Assembly: GCA_008360975.2 (NCBI GenBank)
Contig: VLJF02000047.1
Coordinates: forward strand, 2,603,698 to 2,667,697
DNA from: Lichenostomus cassidix
Lineage: Eukaryota > Chordata > Aves > Passeriformes > Meliphagidae
Length of the DNA stretch: 64,000 nucleotides
Reading direction: 5' to 3'
This document shows, one piece after another, positions 24,516-38,676 of the stretch (position 1 is its first letter; the number at the start of each line of letters is the position of its first letter). Under the pieces are notes generated by a model, which saw only the letters and a list, made by a program, of their open reading frames with translations, made no database searches and was not told the DNA's origin. Position numbers and translations under genes: made by a program.

Positions 24516-27500
24516 TTCCTGATCTGTACAAAGTAAACCTGAAGTGAACTTAGAGGGCCTGTGATGGAGACCTGTTTTTCCTGGGATCTGTACAAGGTAA
24601 GTGACCTGAAGTGGACATGGAAGGCCTGTGATGGAGACCTGTTTTCCTGGATCTGCACAAAGTAAGTGACCTGAAGTGGACTTAGAGGGCCTGTGATGGA
24701 ACCTGTTTTCACAGGATCTCTACAAGGAAAGTGATCTGAAGTGGACTTGGAGCGTCTGTGCTGGAGACCTGGATTGCCCCTCGGTCTGTAGAAAGTAAGT
24801 GGCGTAGAGGTGGATTTGGAGCGTCTATGCTGGCGACTTGGTTTTTCCTGGGATCTGTACAAGGTAAGTGACCTGGAAGTGGACTTGGAGGGCCTGTGAT
24901 GGAGACCTGGTTTTTCCTGGGATCTGTACAAGGTAAGTGGCGTGGAGGTGGACTTGGAAGGCCTGTGATGGAGACCTGGTTTTTCCTGGGATCTGTACAA
25001 GGTAAGTGACCTGGAAGTGGACTTGGAGGGCCTGTGATGGAGACCTGTTTTTCCTGGGATCTGTACAAAGTAAGTGACCTGGAAGTGGACTTGGAGGGCC
25101 TGTGTTGGAGACCTGTTTTTCCTGGGATCTGTACAAGGTAAGTGACCTGGAAGTGGACTTGGAGGGCCTGTGATGGAGACCTGGTTTTTCCTGGGATCTG
25201 TACAAAGTAAGTGACCTGGAAGTGGACATAGAGGGCCTGTGATGGAGACCTGGTTTTTCCTGGGATCTGTACAAAGTAAGTGACCTGGAAGTGGACATGG
25301 AGGGCCTATGATGGAGACCTGGTTTTACCCGGGATCTGTACAAGGTAAGTGGCGTGGAGGTGGACATGGAGGGTCTGTGATGGAGACCTGTTTTTTCCTG
25401 GGATCTGTACAAAGTAAGTGATGTGGAGTGGACTTGGAGGGTCTATGCTGGAGACCTGGATTGCCCCGCAGTCTGTAGAAAGTAAGTGGCGTGGAGGTGG
25501 ACTTGGAGGGCCTGTGATGGAGACCTGGTTTTTCCTGGGATCTGTACAAGGTAAGTGACCTGGAAGTGGACTTGGAGGGCCTGTGATGGAGACCTGGTTT
25601 TTCCTGGGATCTGTACAAAGTAAGTGACCTGGAAAAGGACATAGAGCGCCTGTGATGGAGACCTAGTTTTTCCTGGGATCTGTACGAAGTAAGTGACCTG
25701 GAAGTGGACTTGGAGCGTCTATGCTGGAGACCTGGATTGCCCCGCGGTCTGTAGAAAGTAAGTGGCGTGGAGGTGGATTTGGAGCGTCGATGCTGGAGAC
25801 CTGGTTTTTCCTGGGATCTGTACAAGGTAAGTGACCTGGAAGTGGGCTTGGAGGCCCTGTGATGGAGACCTGTTTTTTCCTGGGATCTGTACAAGGTAAG
25901 TGACCTGGAAGCGGACATGGAGGGCCTGTGATGGAGACCTGTTTTTTCCTGGGATCTGTACAAAGTCAGTGATGTGGAAGTGGACATGGAGGGCCTGTGA
26001 TGGAGACCTGTTTTTCCTGGGCTCTGTACAAGGTAAGTGACCTGGAAGTGGACATGGAGGGCCTGTGATGGAGACCTGGTATTTTTTGGGATCTGTACAA
26101 GGTAAGTGACCTGGAAGTGGACTTGGAGGGCCTGTGATGGAGACCTGGTTTTTCCTGGGATCTGTACAAGGTAAGTGACCTGGAAGTGGACTTGGAGGGC
26201 CTGTGATGGAGACCTGTTTTTTCCTGGGATATGTACAAGGTAAGTGACCCGGATGTGGACTTGGAGGGCCTGTGATGGAGAGCTGGTTTTTCCTGGGATC
26301 TGTGCAAGGTAAGTGACCCGGAAGTGGACATGGAGGGCTTGTGATGGAGACCTGGTTTTTCCTGGGATCTGTACAAGGTAAGTGGCGTGGAGGTGGACAT
26401 GGAGGGTCTGTGATGGAGACCTGTTTTTTCCTGGGATCTGTACAAAGTCAGTGATGTGGAGTGGACTTGGAGGGTCTATGCTGGAGACCTGGATTGTCCC
26501 GCAGTCTGTAGAAAGTAAGTGGCGTGGAGGTGGACTTGGAGGGCCTGTGATGGAGACCTGTTTTTTCCTGGGATCTGTACAAAGTAAGTGATCTGGAAGT
26601 GGACTTGGAGGGCCTGTGATGGAGTCCTGTTTTTTCCTGGGATCTGTACAAAGTAAGTGATCTGGAAGTGGACTTGGAGGGCCTGTGATGGAGACCTGTT
26701 TTTCCTGGGATCTGTACAAAGTAAGTGACCTGGAAGTGGACTTGGAGGGCCTGTGTTGCAGAGGTGTTTTTCCTGGGATCTGTACAAAGTAAGTGACCTG
26801 GAAGTGGACTTGGAGGGCCTGTGATGGAGACCTGTTTTTTCCTGGGATCTGTACAAGGTAAGTGATCTGGAAGTGGACTTGGAGCGTCTATGCTGGAGAC
26901 CTGGATTGCCCCGCGGTCTGTAGAAAGTAAGTGGCGTGGAGGTGGATTTGGAGCGTCTATGCTGGCGACCTGGTTTTTCCTGGGATCTGTACAAGGTAAG
27001 TGACCTGGAAGTGGACTTGGAGGGCCTGTGATGGAGACCTGGTTTTCCTGGGATCTGTACAAGGTAAGTGACCTGGAAGTGGACATGGAGGGCCTGTGAT
27101 GGAGACCTGGTTTTTCCTGGGATCTGTACAAGGTAAGTGGCGTGGAGGTGGACATGGAGGGTCTGTGATGGAGACCTGTTTTTTCCTGGGATCTGTACAA
27201 AGTCAGTGATGTGGAGTGGACTTGGAGGGTCTATGCTGGAGACCTGGATTGTCCCGCAGTCTGTAGAAAGTAAGTGGCGTGGAGGTGGACTTGGAGGGCC
27301 TGTGATGGAGACCTGGTTTTTCCTGGGATCTGTACAAGGTAAGTGACCTGGAAGTGGACATGGAGGGCCTGTGATGGAGACCTGGTGTTTCCTGGGATCT
27401 GTACAAGGTAAGTGATCTGGAAGTGGACTTGGAGCGTCTATGCTGGAGACCTGCATTGCCCCGCGGTCTGTAGAAAGTAAGTGGCGTGGAGGTGGATTTG

Positions 27501-28429
27501 GAGCGTCTATGCTGGCGACCTGGTTTTTCCTGGGATCTGTAAAAGGTAAGTGACCTGGAAGTGGACATGGAGGGCCTGTGATGGAGACCTGGTTTTCCTG
27601 GGATCTGTACAAAGTAAGTGACCTGGAAGTGGACTTGGAGGGCCTGTGATGGAGACCTGTTTTTTCCTGGGATCTGTACAAAGTAAGTGACCTGGAGTGG
27701 ACTTGGAGGGCCTGTGATGGAGACCTGGTTTGCCCCGGATCTGTACAAAGTAAGTGACCTGGAAGTGGACTTGGAGGGCCTGTGATGGAGACCTGGTTTT
27801 TCCTGGGATCTGTACAAGGTAAGTGATCTGGAAGTGGACTTGGAGCGTCTGTGATGGAGACCTGGATTGCCCCGGGATCTGTACAAGGTAAGTGGCGTGG
27901 ATGTGGACTTGGAGCGCCTATGATGGAGACCTGTTTTTTCCTGGGATCTGTACAAAGGTAAGTGACGTGGAGGTGAACTTGGAAGGCCTGTGATGGAGAC
28001 CTGGTTTTTCCTGGGATCTGTACAAGGTAAGTGACCTGGAAGTGGACTTGGAGGGCCTGTGATGGAGACCTGGTTTTTCCTGGGATCTGTACAAGGTAAG
28101 TGACCTGGAAGTGGACATGGAGGGCCTGTGATGGAGACCTGGTTTTTCCTGGGATCTGTACAAGGTAAGTGATCTGGAAGTGGACTTGGAGGGTCTATGC
28201 TGGAGACCTGCATTGCCCCGCAGTCTGTAGAAAGTAAGTGGCGTGGAGGTGGACTTGGAGCGCTAGCTGGCGACCTGTTTTTCCTGGGATCTGTACAAGT
28301 AAGTGACCTGGAAGTGGACTTGGAGGGCCTGTGATGGAGCCTGTTTTTCCTGGGATCTGTACAAGTAAGTGACCTGGAAGTGGACATGGAGGGCCTGTGA
28401 TGGAGACCTGGTTTTTCCTGGGATCTGTA

Positions 28430-31400
28430 CAAGGTAAGTGACCTGGAAGTGGACATTGAGGGCCTGTGATGGAGACCTGTTTTTCCTGGGATCTGTACAA
28501 AGTAAGTGACCTGGAAGTGGACTTGGAGGGCCTGTGTTGGAGACGTGTTTTTCCTGGGATCTGTACAAAGTAAGTGACCTGGAAGTGGACATGGAGGGCC
28601 TGTGATGGAGACCTGGTTTTTCCTGGGATCTGTACAAGGTAAGTGATCTGGAAGTGGACTTGGAGCGTCTATGCTGGAGACCTGGATTGCCCCGCGGTCT
28701 GTACAAAGTAAGTGGCGTGCAGGTGGATTTGGAGCGTCTATGCTGGCGACCTGGTTTTTCCTGGGATCTGTACAAGGTAAGTGACCTGGAAGTGGACTTG
28801 GAGGGCCTGTGATGGAGACCTGGTTTTTCCTGGGATCTGTACAAGGTAAGTGGCGTGGAGGTGGACATGGAGGGCCTGTGATGGAGACCTGGTTTTTCCT
28901 GGGATCTGTACAAAGTCAGTGGTGTGGAGTGGACTTGGAGGGTCTATGCTGGAGACCTGGATTGCCCCGCAGTCTGTAGAAAGTAAGTGGCGTGGAGGTG
29001 GACTTGGCGGGCCTGTGATGGAGACCTGGTTTTTCCTGGGATCTGTACAAGGTAAGTGACCTGGAAGTGGACTTGGAGGGCCTGTGATGGAGACCTGGTT
29101 TTTCCTGGGATCTGTACAAGGTAAGTGGCGTGGATGTGGACTTGGAGGGCCTGTGATGGAGACCTGTTTTTTCCTGGGATCTGTACAAGGTAAGTGGCGT
29201 GGAGGTGGACTTGGAAGGCCTGTGATGGAGACCTGGTTTTTCCTGGGATCTGTACAAGGTAAGTGACCTGGAAGTGGACTTGGAGGGCCTGTGATGGAGA
29301 CCTGTTTTTTCCTGGGATCTGTACAAAGTAAGTGACCTGGAAGTGGACTTGGAAGGCCTGTGTTGGAGTCCTGGTTTTTCCTGGGATCTGTACAAGGTAA
29401 GTGACCTGGAAGTGGACATGGAGGGCCTGTGATGGAGACCTGGTTTTTCCTGGGATCTGTACAAGGTAAGTGATCTGGAGGTGGACTTGGAGCGTCTATG
29501 CTGGAGACCTGGATTGCCCCGCGGTCTGTAGAAAGTAAGTGGCGTGGAGGTGGATTTGGAGCGTCTATGCTGGCGACCTGGTTTTTCCTGGGATCTGTAC
29601 AAGGCAAGTGACCTGGAAGTGGACTTGGAGGGCCTGTGATGGAGACCTGGTTTTTCCTGGGATCTGTACAAGGTAAGTGACCTGGAAGTGGACATGGAGT
29701 GCCTGTGATGGAGACCTGGTTTTTCCTGGGATCTGTACAAAGTAAGTGACCTGGAAGTGGACTTGGAGGGCCTGTGATGGAGACCTGGTTTTTCCTGGGA
29801 TCTGTACAAAGTAAGTGACCTGGAAGTGGACTTGGAGGGCCTGTGTTGGAGACCTGTTTTTCCTGGGATCTGTACAAAGTAAGTGACCTGGAAGTGGACA
29901 TGGAGGGCCTGTGATGGAGACCTGGTTTTTCCTGGGATCTGTACAAGGTAAGTGGCGTGGAGGTGGACATGGAGGGTCTGTGATGGAGACCTGTTTTTCC
30001 TGGGATCTGTACAAAGTCAGTGATGTGGAGTGGACTTGGAGGGTCTATGCTGGAGACCTGGATTGTCCCGCAGTCTGTAGAAAGTAAGTGGCGTGGAGGT
30101 GGACTTGGAGGGCCTGTGATGGAGACCTGTTTTTTCCTGGGATCTGTACAAGGTAAGTGACCTGGAAGTGGACATGGAGGGCCTGTGATGGAGACCTGTT
30201 TTTTCCTGGGATGTGTACAAGGTAAGTGACCTGGAAGTGGACATGGAGGGCCTGTGATGGAGACCTGGTGTTTCCTGGGATCTGTACAAGGTAAGTGATC
30301 TGGAAGTGGACTTGGAGGGCCTGTGATGGAGACTTGGTTTTTCCTGGGATCTGTACAAAGTAAGTGATGTGGAGGTGGACTTGGAGGGCCTGTGATGGAG
30401 ACCTGGTTTTTCCTGGGATCTGTACCAGGTAAGTGACCTGGAAGTGGACATGGAGGGCCTGTGCTGGAGACCTGCATTGCCCTGCGGTCTGTAGAAAGTA
30501 AGTGGCGTGGAGGTGGATTTGGAGCGTCTATGCTGGCGACCTGGTTTTTCCTGGGATCTGTACAAGGTAAGTGACCTGGAAGTGGACTTGGAGGGCCTGT
30601 GATGGAGTCCTGGTTTTTCCTGGGATCTGTACAAGGTAAGTGACCTGGAAGTGGACATGGAGGGCCTGTGATGGTGACCTGGTTTTCCTGGGATCTGTAC
30701 AAAGTAAGTGACCTGGAAGTGGACTTGGAGGGCCTGTGATGGAGACGTGTTTTTTCTGGGATCTGTACAAAGTAAGTGACCTGGAAGTGGACATGGAGGG
30801 CCTGTGATGGAGACCTGGTTTTTCCTTGGATCTGTACAAGGTAAGTGATCTGGAAGTGGACTTGGAGCGTCTATGCTGGAGACCTGGATTGCCCCGCGGT
30901 CTGTACAAAGTAAGTGGCGTGCAGGAGGATTTGGAGCGTCTATGCTGGCGACCGGGTTTTTCCTGGGATCTGTACAAGGTAAGTAACCTGGAAGTGGACT
31001 TAGAGGGCCTGTGATGGAGACCTGGTTTTTCCTCGGATCTGTGCAAGGTAAGTGACCTGGAAGTGGACATGGAGGGCCTGTGATGGAGACCTGGTTTTTC
31101 CTGGGATCTGTACAAAGTAAGTGATCTGGAAGTGGACTTGGAGGGCCTGTGATGGAGACCTGGTTTTTCCTGGGATCTGTACAAGGTAAGTGACCTGGAA
31201 GTGGACTTGGAGGGCCTGTGATGGAGACCTGGTTTTTCCTGGGATCTGTACAAGGTAAGTGATCTGGAAGTGGACTTGGAGCGTCTATGCTGGAGACCTG
31301 GATTGCCCTTGGTCTGTAGAAAGTAAGTGGCGTGGAGGTGGATTTGGAGCGTCTATGCTGGCGACCTGGTTTTTCCTGGGATCTGTACAAGGTAAGTGAC

Positions 31401-32975
31401 CTGGAAGTGGACTTGGAGGGCCTGTGATGGAGACCTGGTTTTCCTGGGATCTGTACAAGGTAAGTGACCTGGAAGTGGACATGGAGGGCCTGTGATGGAG
31501 ACCTGGTTTTTCCTGGGATCTGTACAAGGTAAGTGGCGTGGAGGTGGACATGGAGGGCCTGTGATGGAGACCTGTTTTTTCCTGGGATCTGTACAAAGTC
31601 AGTGATGTGGAGTGGACTTGGAGGGTCTATGCTGGAGACCTGTTTTTCCTTGGATCTGTACAAAGTAAGTGGCCTGGAAGTGGACTTGGAGGGCCTGTGT
31701 TGGAGACGTGTTTTTCCTGGGATCTGTACAAGGTAAGTGACCTGGAAGTGGACTTGGAGGGCCTGTGATGGAGACCTGGTTTTTCCTGGGATCTGTACAA
31801 GGTAAGTGATCTGGAAGTGGACTTGGAGCGTCTATGCTGGAGACCTGGATTGCCCCGCGGTCTGTAGAAAGTAAGTGGCGTGGAGGTGGATTTGGAGCGT
31901 CTATGCTGGCGACCTGGTTTTTCCTGGGATCTGTACAAGGTAAGTGACCTGGAAGTGGACTTGGAGGGCCTGTGATGGAGACCTGGTTTTTCCTGGGATC
32001 TGTACAAGGTAAGTGACCTGGAAGTGGACATGGAGGGCCTGTGATGGAGACCTGTTTTTTCCTGGGATCTGTACAAAGTCAGTGATGTGGAGTGGACTTG
32101 GAGGGTCTATGCTGGAGACCTGGATTGTCCCGCAGTCTGTAGAAAGTAAGTGGCGTGGAGGTGGACTTGGAGGGCCTGTGATGGAGACCTGGTTTTTCCT
32201 GGGATCTGTACAAGGTAAGTGACCTGGAAGTGGACTTGGAGGGCCTGTGATGGAGACCTGTTTTTTCCTGGGATGTGTACAAAGTAAGTGACCTGGAAGT
32301 GGACATCGAGGGCCTGTGATGGAGACCTGGTGTTTCCTGGGATCTGTACAAAGTAAGTGACCTGGAAGTGGACTTGGAGGGCCTGTGTTGGAGACGTGTT
32401 TTTCCTGGGATCTGTACAAAGTAAGTGACCTGGAAGTGGACTTGGAGGGCCTGTGATGGAGACCTGGTTTTTCCTGGGATCTGTACAAGGTAAGTGACCT
32501 GGAAGTGGACATGGAGGGCCTGTGATGGAGACCTGGTTTTTCCTGGGATCTGTACAAAGTTAGTGATCTGGAAGTGGACTTGGAGGGCCTGTGATGGAGA
32601 CCTGTTTTTCCTGGGATCTGTACAAGGTAAGTGATCTGGAAGTGGACTTGGAGCGTCTGTGCTGGAGACCTGGATTGCCCCGCGGTCTGTAGAAAGTAAG
32701 TGGCGTAGAGGTGGATTTGGAGCGTCTATGCTGGCGACTTGGTTTTTCCTGGGATCTGTACAAGGTAAGTGACCTGGAAGTGGACTTGGAGGGCCTGTGA
32801 TGGAGACCTGGTTTTTCCTGGGATCTGTACAAGGTAAGTGGCGTGGAGGTGGACTTGGAAGGCCTGTGATGGAGGCCTGGTTTTTCCTGGGATCTGTACA
32901 AGGTAAGTGACCTGGAAGTGGACTTGGAGGGCCTGTGATGGAGACCTGTTTTTCCTGGGATGTGTACAAAGTAAG
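28430..32975 (+). repeat. 4.5-kb duplicated block X, copy 3
   Basis: This third copy corresponds to about 9,195-13,810 of copy 1. Offsets from copy 1 start at 19,234 bp. Offsets from copy 2 are 9,346 bp at the start, 9,208 bp in the middle and 9,140 bp at the end. All three copies end at the same monomer (GATGTGTACAAAGT). The left end of this copy falls inside the block, so it is truncated relative to the other two. Confidence 0.8.
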
Positions 32976-35655
32976 TGACCTGGAAGTGGACTTGGAGGGC
33001 CTGTGATGGAGACCTGGTTTTTCCTGGGATCTGTACAAAGTAAGTGACCTGGAAGTGGACTTGGAGGGCCTGTGTTGGAGACGTGTTTTTCCTGGGATCT
33101 GTACAAAGTAAGTGACCTGGAAGTGGACTTGGAGGGCCTGTGATGGAGACCTGGTTTTTCCTGGGATCTGTACAAGGTAAGTGACCTGGAAGTGGACATG
33201 GAGGGCCTGTGATGGAGACCTGGTTTTTCCTGGGATCTGTACAAGGTAAGTGGCTTGGAGGTGGACATGGAGGGTCTGTGATGGAGACCTGTTTTTTCCT
33301 GGGATCTGTACAAAGTCAGTGATGTGGAGTGGACTTGGAGGGTCTATGCTGGAGACCTGGATTGCCCCGCAGTCTGTAGAAAGTAAGTGGCGTGGAGGTG
33401 GACTTGGAGGGCCTGTGATGGAGACCTGTTTTTTCCTGGGATCTGTACAAGGTAAGTGACCTGGAAGTGGACTTGGAGGGCCTGTGATGGAGACCTGGTT
33501 TTTCCTGGGATCTGTACAAAGTAAGTGACCTGGAAGTGGACATGGAGCGCCTGTGATGGAGACCTGGTTTTTCCTGGGATCTGTACAAAGTAAGTGACCT
33601 GGAAGTGGACTTGGAGCGTCTATGCTGGAGACCTGGATTGCCCCGCGGTCTGTAGAAAGTAAGTGGCGTGGAGGTGGATTTGGAGCGTCTATGCTGGAGA
33701 CCTGGTTTTTCCTGGGATCTGTACAAGGTAAGTGACCTGGAAGTGGACTTGGAGGGCCTGTGATGGAGACCTGTTTTTTCCTGGGATCTGTACAAGGTAA
33801 GTGACCTGGAAGCGGACATGGAGGGCCTGTGATGGAGACCTGTTTTTTCCTGGGATCTGTACAAAGTAAGTGATGTGGAAGTGGACATGGAGGGCCTGTG
33901 ATGGAGACCTGTTTTTCCTGGGATCTGTACAAGGTAAGTGACCTGGAAGTGGACATGGAGGGCCTGTGATGGAGACCTGGTATTTTCTGGGATCTGTACA
34001 AGGTAAGTGACCTGGAAGTGGACTTGGAGGGCCTGTGATGGAGACCTGGTTTTTCCTGGGATCTGTACAAGGTAAGTGACCTGGAAGTGGACTTGGAGGG
34101 CCTGTGATGGAGACCTGTTTTTTCCTGGGATCTGTACAAGGTAAGTGACCCGGATGTGGACTTGGAGGGCCTGTGATGGAGACCTGGTTTTTCCTGGGAT
34201 CTGTACAAGGTAAGTGACCCGGAAGTGGACATGGAGGGCTTGTGATGGAGACCTGGTTTTTCCTGGGATCTGTACAAGGTAAGTGGCGTGGAGGTGGACA
34301 TGGAGGGTCTGTGATGGAGACCTGTTTTTTCCTGGGATCTGTACAAAGTCAGTGATGTGGAGTGGACTTGGAGGGTCTATGCTGGAGACCTGGATTGTCC
34401 CGCAGTCTGTAGAAAGTAAGTGGCGTGGAGGTGGACTTGGAGGGCCTGTGATGGAGACCTGTTTTTTCCTGGGATCTGTACAAAGTAAGTGATCTGGAAG
34501 TGGACTTGGAGGGCCTGTGATGGAGACCTGTTTTTTCCTGGGATCTGTACAAAGTAAGTGACCTGGAAGTGGACTTGGAGGGCCTGTGATGGAGACCTGG
34601 TTTTTCCTGGGATCTGTACAAGGTAAGTGATCTGGAAGTGGACTTGGAGCGTCTATGCTGGAGACCTGGATTGCCCCGCGGTCTGTAGAAAGTAAGTGGC
34701 GTGGAGGTGGATTTGGAGCGTCTATGCTGGCGACCTGGTTTTTCCTGGGATCTGTACAAGGTAAGTGACCTGGAAGTGGACTTGGAGGGCCTGTGATGGA
34801 GACCTGGTTTTCCTGGGATCTGTACAAGGTAAGTGACCTGGAAGTGGACATGGAGGGCCTGTGATGGAGACCTGGTTTTTCCTGGGATCTGTACAAGGTA
34901 AGTGGCGTGGAGGTGGACATGGAGGGTCTGTGATGGAGACCTGTTTTTTCCTGGGATCTGTACAAAGTCAGTGATGTGGAGTGGACTTGGAGGGTCTATG
35001 CTGGAGACCTGGATTGTCCCGCAGTCTGTAGAAAGTAAGTGGCGTGGAGGTGGACTTGGAGGGCCTGTGATGGAGACCTGTTTTTTCCTGGGATGTGTAC
35101 AAGGTAAGTGACCTGGAAGTGGACATGGAGGGCCTGTGATGGAGACCTGTTTTTTCCTGGGATCTGTACAAGGTAAGTGACCTGGAAGTGGACATGGAGG
35201 GCCTGTGATGGAGACCTGGTGTTTCCTGGGATCTGTACAAGGTAAGTGATCTGGAAGTGGACTTGGAGCGTCTATGCTGGAGACCTGCATTGCCCCGCGG
35301 TCTGTAGAAAGTAAGTGGCGTGGAGGTGGATTTGGAGCGTCTATGCTGGCGACCTGGTTTTTCCTGGGATCTGTACAAGGTAAGTGACCTGGAAGTGGAC
35401 ATGGAGGGCCTGTGATGGAGACCTGGTTTTCCTGGGATCTGTACAAAGTAAGTGACCTGGAAGTGGACTTGGAGGGCCTGTGTTGGAGACGTGTTTTTCC
35501 TGGGATCTGTACAAAGTAAGTGACCTGGAAGTGGACTTGGAGGGCCTGTGATGGAGACCTGGTTTTTCCTGGGATCTGTACAAGGTAAGTGACCTGGAAG
35601 TGGACATGGAGGGCCTGTGATGGAGACCTGGTTTTACCTGGGATCTGTACAAGGT

Positions 35656-36342
35656 AAGTGGCTTGGAGGTGGACATGGAGGGTCTGTGATGGAGACCTGT
35701 TTTTTCCTGGGATCTGTACAAAGTCAGTGATGTGGAGTGGACTTGGAGGGTCTATGCTGGAGACCTGGATTGCCCCGCAGTCTGTAGAAAGTAAGTGGCG
35801 TGGAGGTGGACTTGGAGGGCCTGTGATGGAGACCTGTTTTTTCCTGGGATCTGTACAAAGTTAGTGATCTGGAAGTGGACTTGGAGGGCCTGTGATGGAG
35901 ACCTGTTTTTCCTGGGATCTGTACAAAGTAAGTGACCTGGAAGTGGACTTGGAGGGCCTGTGTTGGAGACCTGTTTTTCCTGGGATCTGTACAAAGTAAG
36001 TGACCTGGAAGTGGACTTGGAGGGCCTGTGATGGAGACCTGTTTTTTCCTGGGATCTGTACAAGGTAAGTGATCTGGAAGTGGACTTGGAGCGTCTATGC
36101 TGGAGACCTGGATTGCCCCGCGGTCTGTAGAAAGTAAGTGGCGTGGAGGTGGATTTGGAGCGTCTATGCTGGCGACCTGGTTTTTCCTGGGATCTGTACA
36201 AGGTAAGTGACCTGGAAGTGGACTTGGAGGGCCTGTGATGGAGACCTGGTTTTTCCTGGGATCTGTACAAGGTAAGTGACCTGGAAGTGGACATGGAGGG
36301 CCTGTGATGGAGACCTGGTTTTTCCTGGGATCTGTACAAGGT
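35656..36342 (+). repeat. 687-bp ten-monomer higher-order unit
   Basis: Ten monomers occur in the order D, E, F, A, A, A, B, C, A, A (the last with GGACATGG). Their lengths are 69, 68, 69, 68, 68, 69, 69, 69, 69 and 69, which add to 687 bp. The next D starts directly afterwards at 36,343. The same order recurs at 38,677-39,363 (687 bp) and 47,960-48,645 (686 bp). The neighbouring unit 36,343-37,029 has the same length but a different internal order, so the array is a mosaic and not a clean higher-order repeat. Confidence 0.85.
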
Positions 36343-38676
36343 AAGTGGCGTGGAGGTGGACATGGAGGGTCTGTGATGGAGACCTGTTTTTTCCTGGGAT
36401 CTGTACAAAGTCAGTGATGTGGAGTGGACTTGGAGGGTCTATGCTGGAGACCTGGATTGTCCCGCAGTCTGTAGAAAGTAAGTGGCGTGGAGGTGGACTT
36501 GGAGGGCCTGTGATGGAGACCTGTTTTTTCCTGGGATGTGTACAAGGTAAGTGACCTGGAAGTGGACATGGAGGGCCTGTGATGGAGACCTGGTTTTTCC
36601 TGGGATCTGTACAAGGTAAGTGGCGTGGAGGTGGACTTGGAAGGCCTGTGATGGAGACCTGGTTTTTCCTGGGATCTGTACAAGGTAAGTGACCTGGAAG
36701 TGGACTTGGAGGGCCTGTGATGGAGACCTGTTTTTTCCTGGGATCTGTACAAAGTAAGTGACCTGGAAGTGGACTTGGAGGGCCTGTGATGGAGACCTGT
36801 TTTTCCTGGGATCTGTACAAAGTAAGTGACCTGGAAGTGGACTTGGAGGGCCTGTGTTGGAGACCTGTTTTTCCTGGGATCTGTACAAAGTAAGTGACCT
36901 GGAAGTGGACTTGGAGGGCCTGTGATGGAGACCTGGTTTTTCCTGGGATCTGTACAAGGTAAGTGACCTGGAAGTGGACATGGAAGGCCAGTGATGGAGA
37001 CCTGGTTTTACCTGGGATCTGTACAAGGTAAGTGGCGTGGAGGTGGACATGGAGGGTCTGTGATGGAGACCTGTTTTTTCCTGGGATCTGTACAAAGTCA
37101 GTGATGTGGAGTGGACTTGGAGGGTCTATGCTGGAGACCTGGATTGCCCCGCAGTCTGTAGAAAGTAAGTGGCGTGGAGGTGGACTTGGAGGGCCTGTGA
37201 TGGAGACCTGGTTTTTCCTGGGATCTGTACAAAGTAAGTGATCTGGAAGTGGACTTGGAGGGCCTGTGATGGAGACCTGTTTTTCCTGGGATCTGTACAA
37301 AGTAAGTGACCTGGAAGTGGACTTGGAGGGCCTGTGATGGAGACCTGGTTTTTCCTGGGATCTGTACAAAGTAAGTGATCTGGAAGTGGACTTGGAGGGC
37401 CTGTGATGGAGACCTGGTTTTTCCTGGGATCTGTACAAGGTAAGTGACCTGGAAGTGGACTTGGAGCGTCTATGCTGGAGACCTGGATTGCCCCGCGGTC
37501 TGTAGAAAGTAAGTGGCGGGAGGTGGATTTGGAGCGTCTATGCTGGCGACCTGGTTTTTCCTGGGATCTGTACAAGGTAAGTGACCTGGAAGTGGACTTG
37601 GAGGGCCTGTGATGGAGACCTGGTTTTTCCTGGGATCTGTACAAGGTAAGTGACCTGGAAGTGGACATGGAGGGCCTGTGATGGAGACCTGGTTTTTCCT
37701 GGGATCTGTACAAGGTAAGTGGCCTGGAAGTGGACATGGAGGGCCTGTGATGGAGACCTGGTTTTTCCTGGGATCTGTACAAAGTAAGTGACGTGGAAGT
37801 GGACTTGGAGGGCCTGTGATGGAGACCTGGTTTTTCCTGGGATCTGTACAAGGTAAGTGACCTGGAAGTGGACTGAGGGCCTGTGATGGAGACCTGTTTT
37901 TTCCTGGGATCTGTACAAAGTAAGTGACCTGGAAGTGGACTTGGAGGGCCTGTGATGGAGACCTGTTTTTCCTGGGATCTGTACAAGGTAAGTGACCTGG
38001 AAGTGGACTTGGAGGGCCTGTGATGGAGACCTGTTTTTCCTGGGATCTGTACAAAGTAAGTGACCTGGAAGTGGACTTGGAGGGCCTGTGATGGAGACCT
38101 GGTTTTTCCTGGGATCTGTACAAGGTAAGTGACCTGGAAGTGGACTGAGGGCCTGTGATGGAGACCTGGTTTTTCCTGGGATCTGTACAAGGTAAGTGAC
38201 CTGGAAGTGGACTTGGAGGGCCTGTGATGGAGACCTGGTTTTTCCTGGGATCTGTACAAAGTAAGTGACCTGGAAGTGGACTTGGAGGGCCTGTGATGGA
38301 GACCTTGTTTTTCCTGGGATCTGTACAAAGTAAGTGACCTGGAAGTGGACTTGGAGGGCCTGTGATGGAGACCTGGTTTTTCCTGGGATCTGTACAAGGT
38401 AAGTGATCTGGAAGTGGACTTGGAGCGTCTATGCTGGAGACCTGGATTGCCCCGCGGTCTGTAGAAAGTAAGTGGCGTGGAGGTGGATTTGGAGCGTCTA
38501 TGCTGGCGACCTGGTTTTTCCTGGGATCTGTACAAGGTAAGTGACCTGGAAGTGGACTTGGAGGGCCTGTGATGGAGACCTGGTTTTTCCTGGGATCTGT
38601 ACAAGGTAAGTGACCTGGAAGTGGACATGGAGGGCCTGTGATGGAGACCTGGTTTTTCCTGGGATCTGTACAATGT

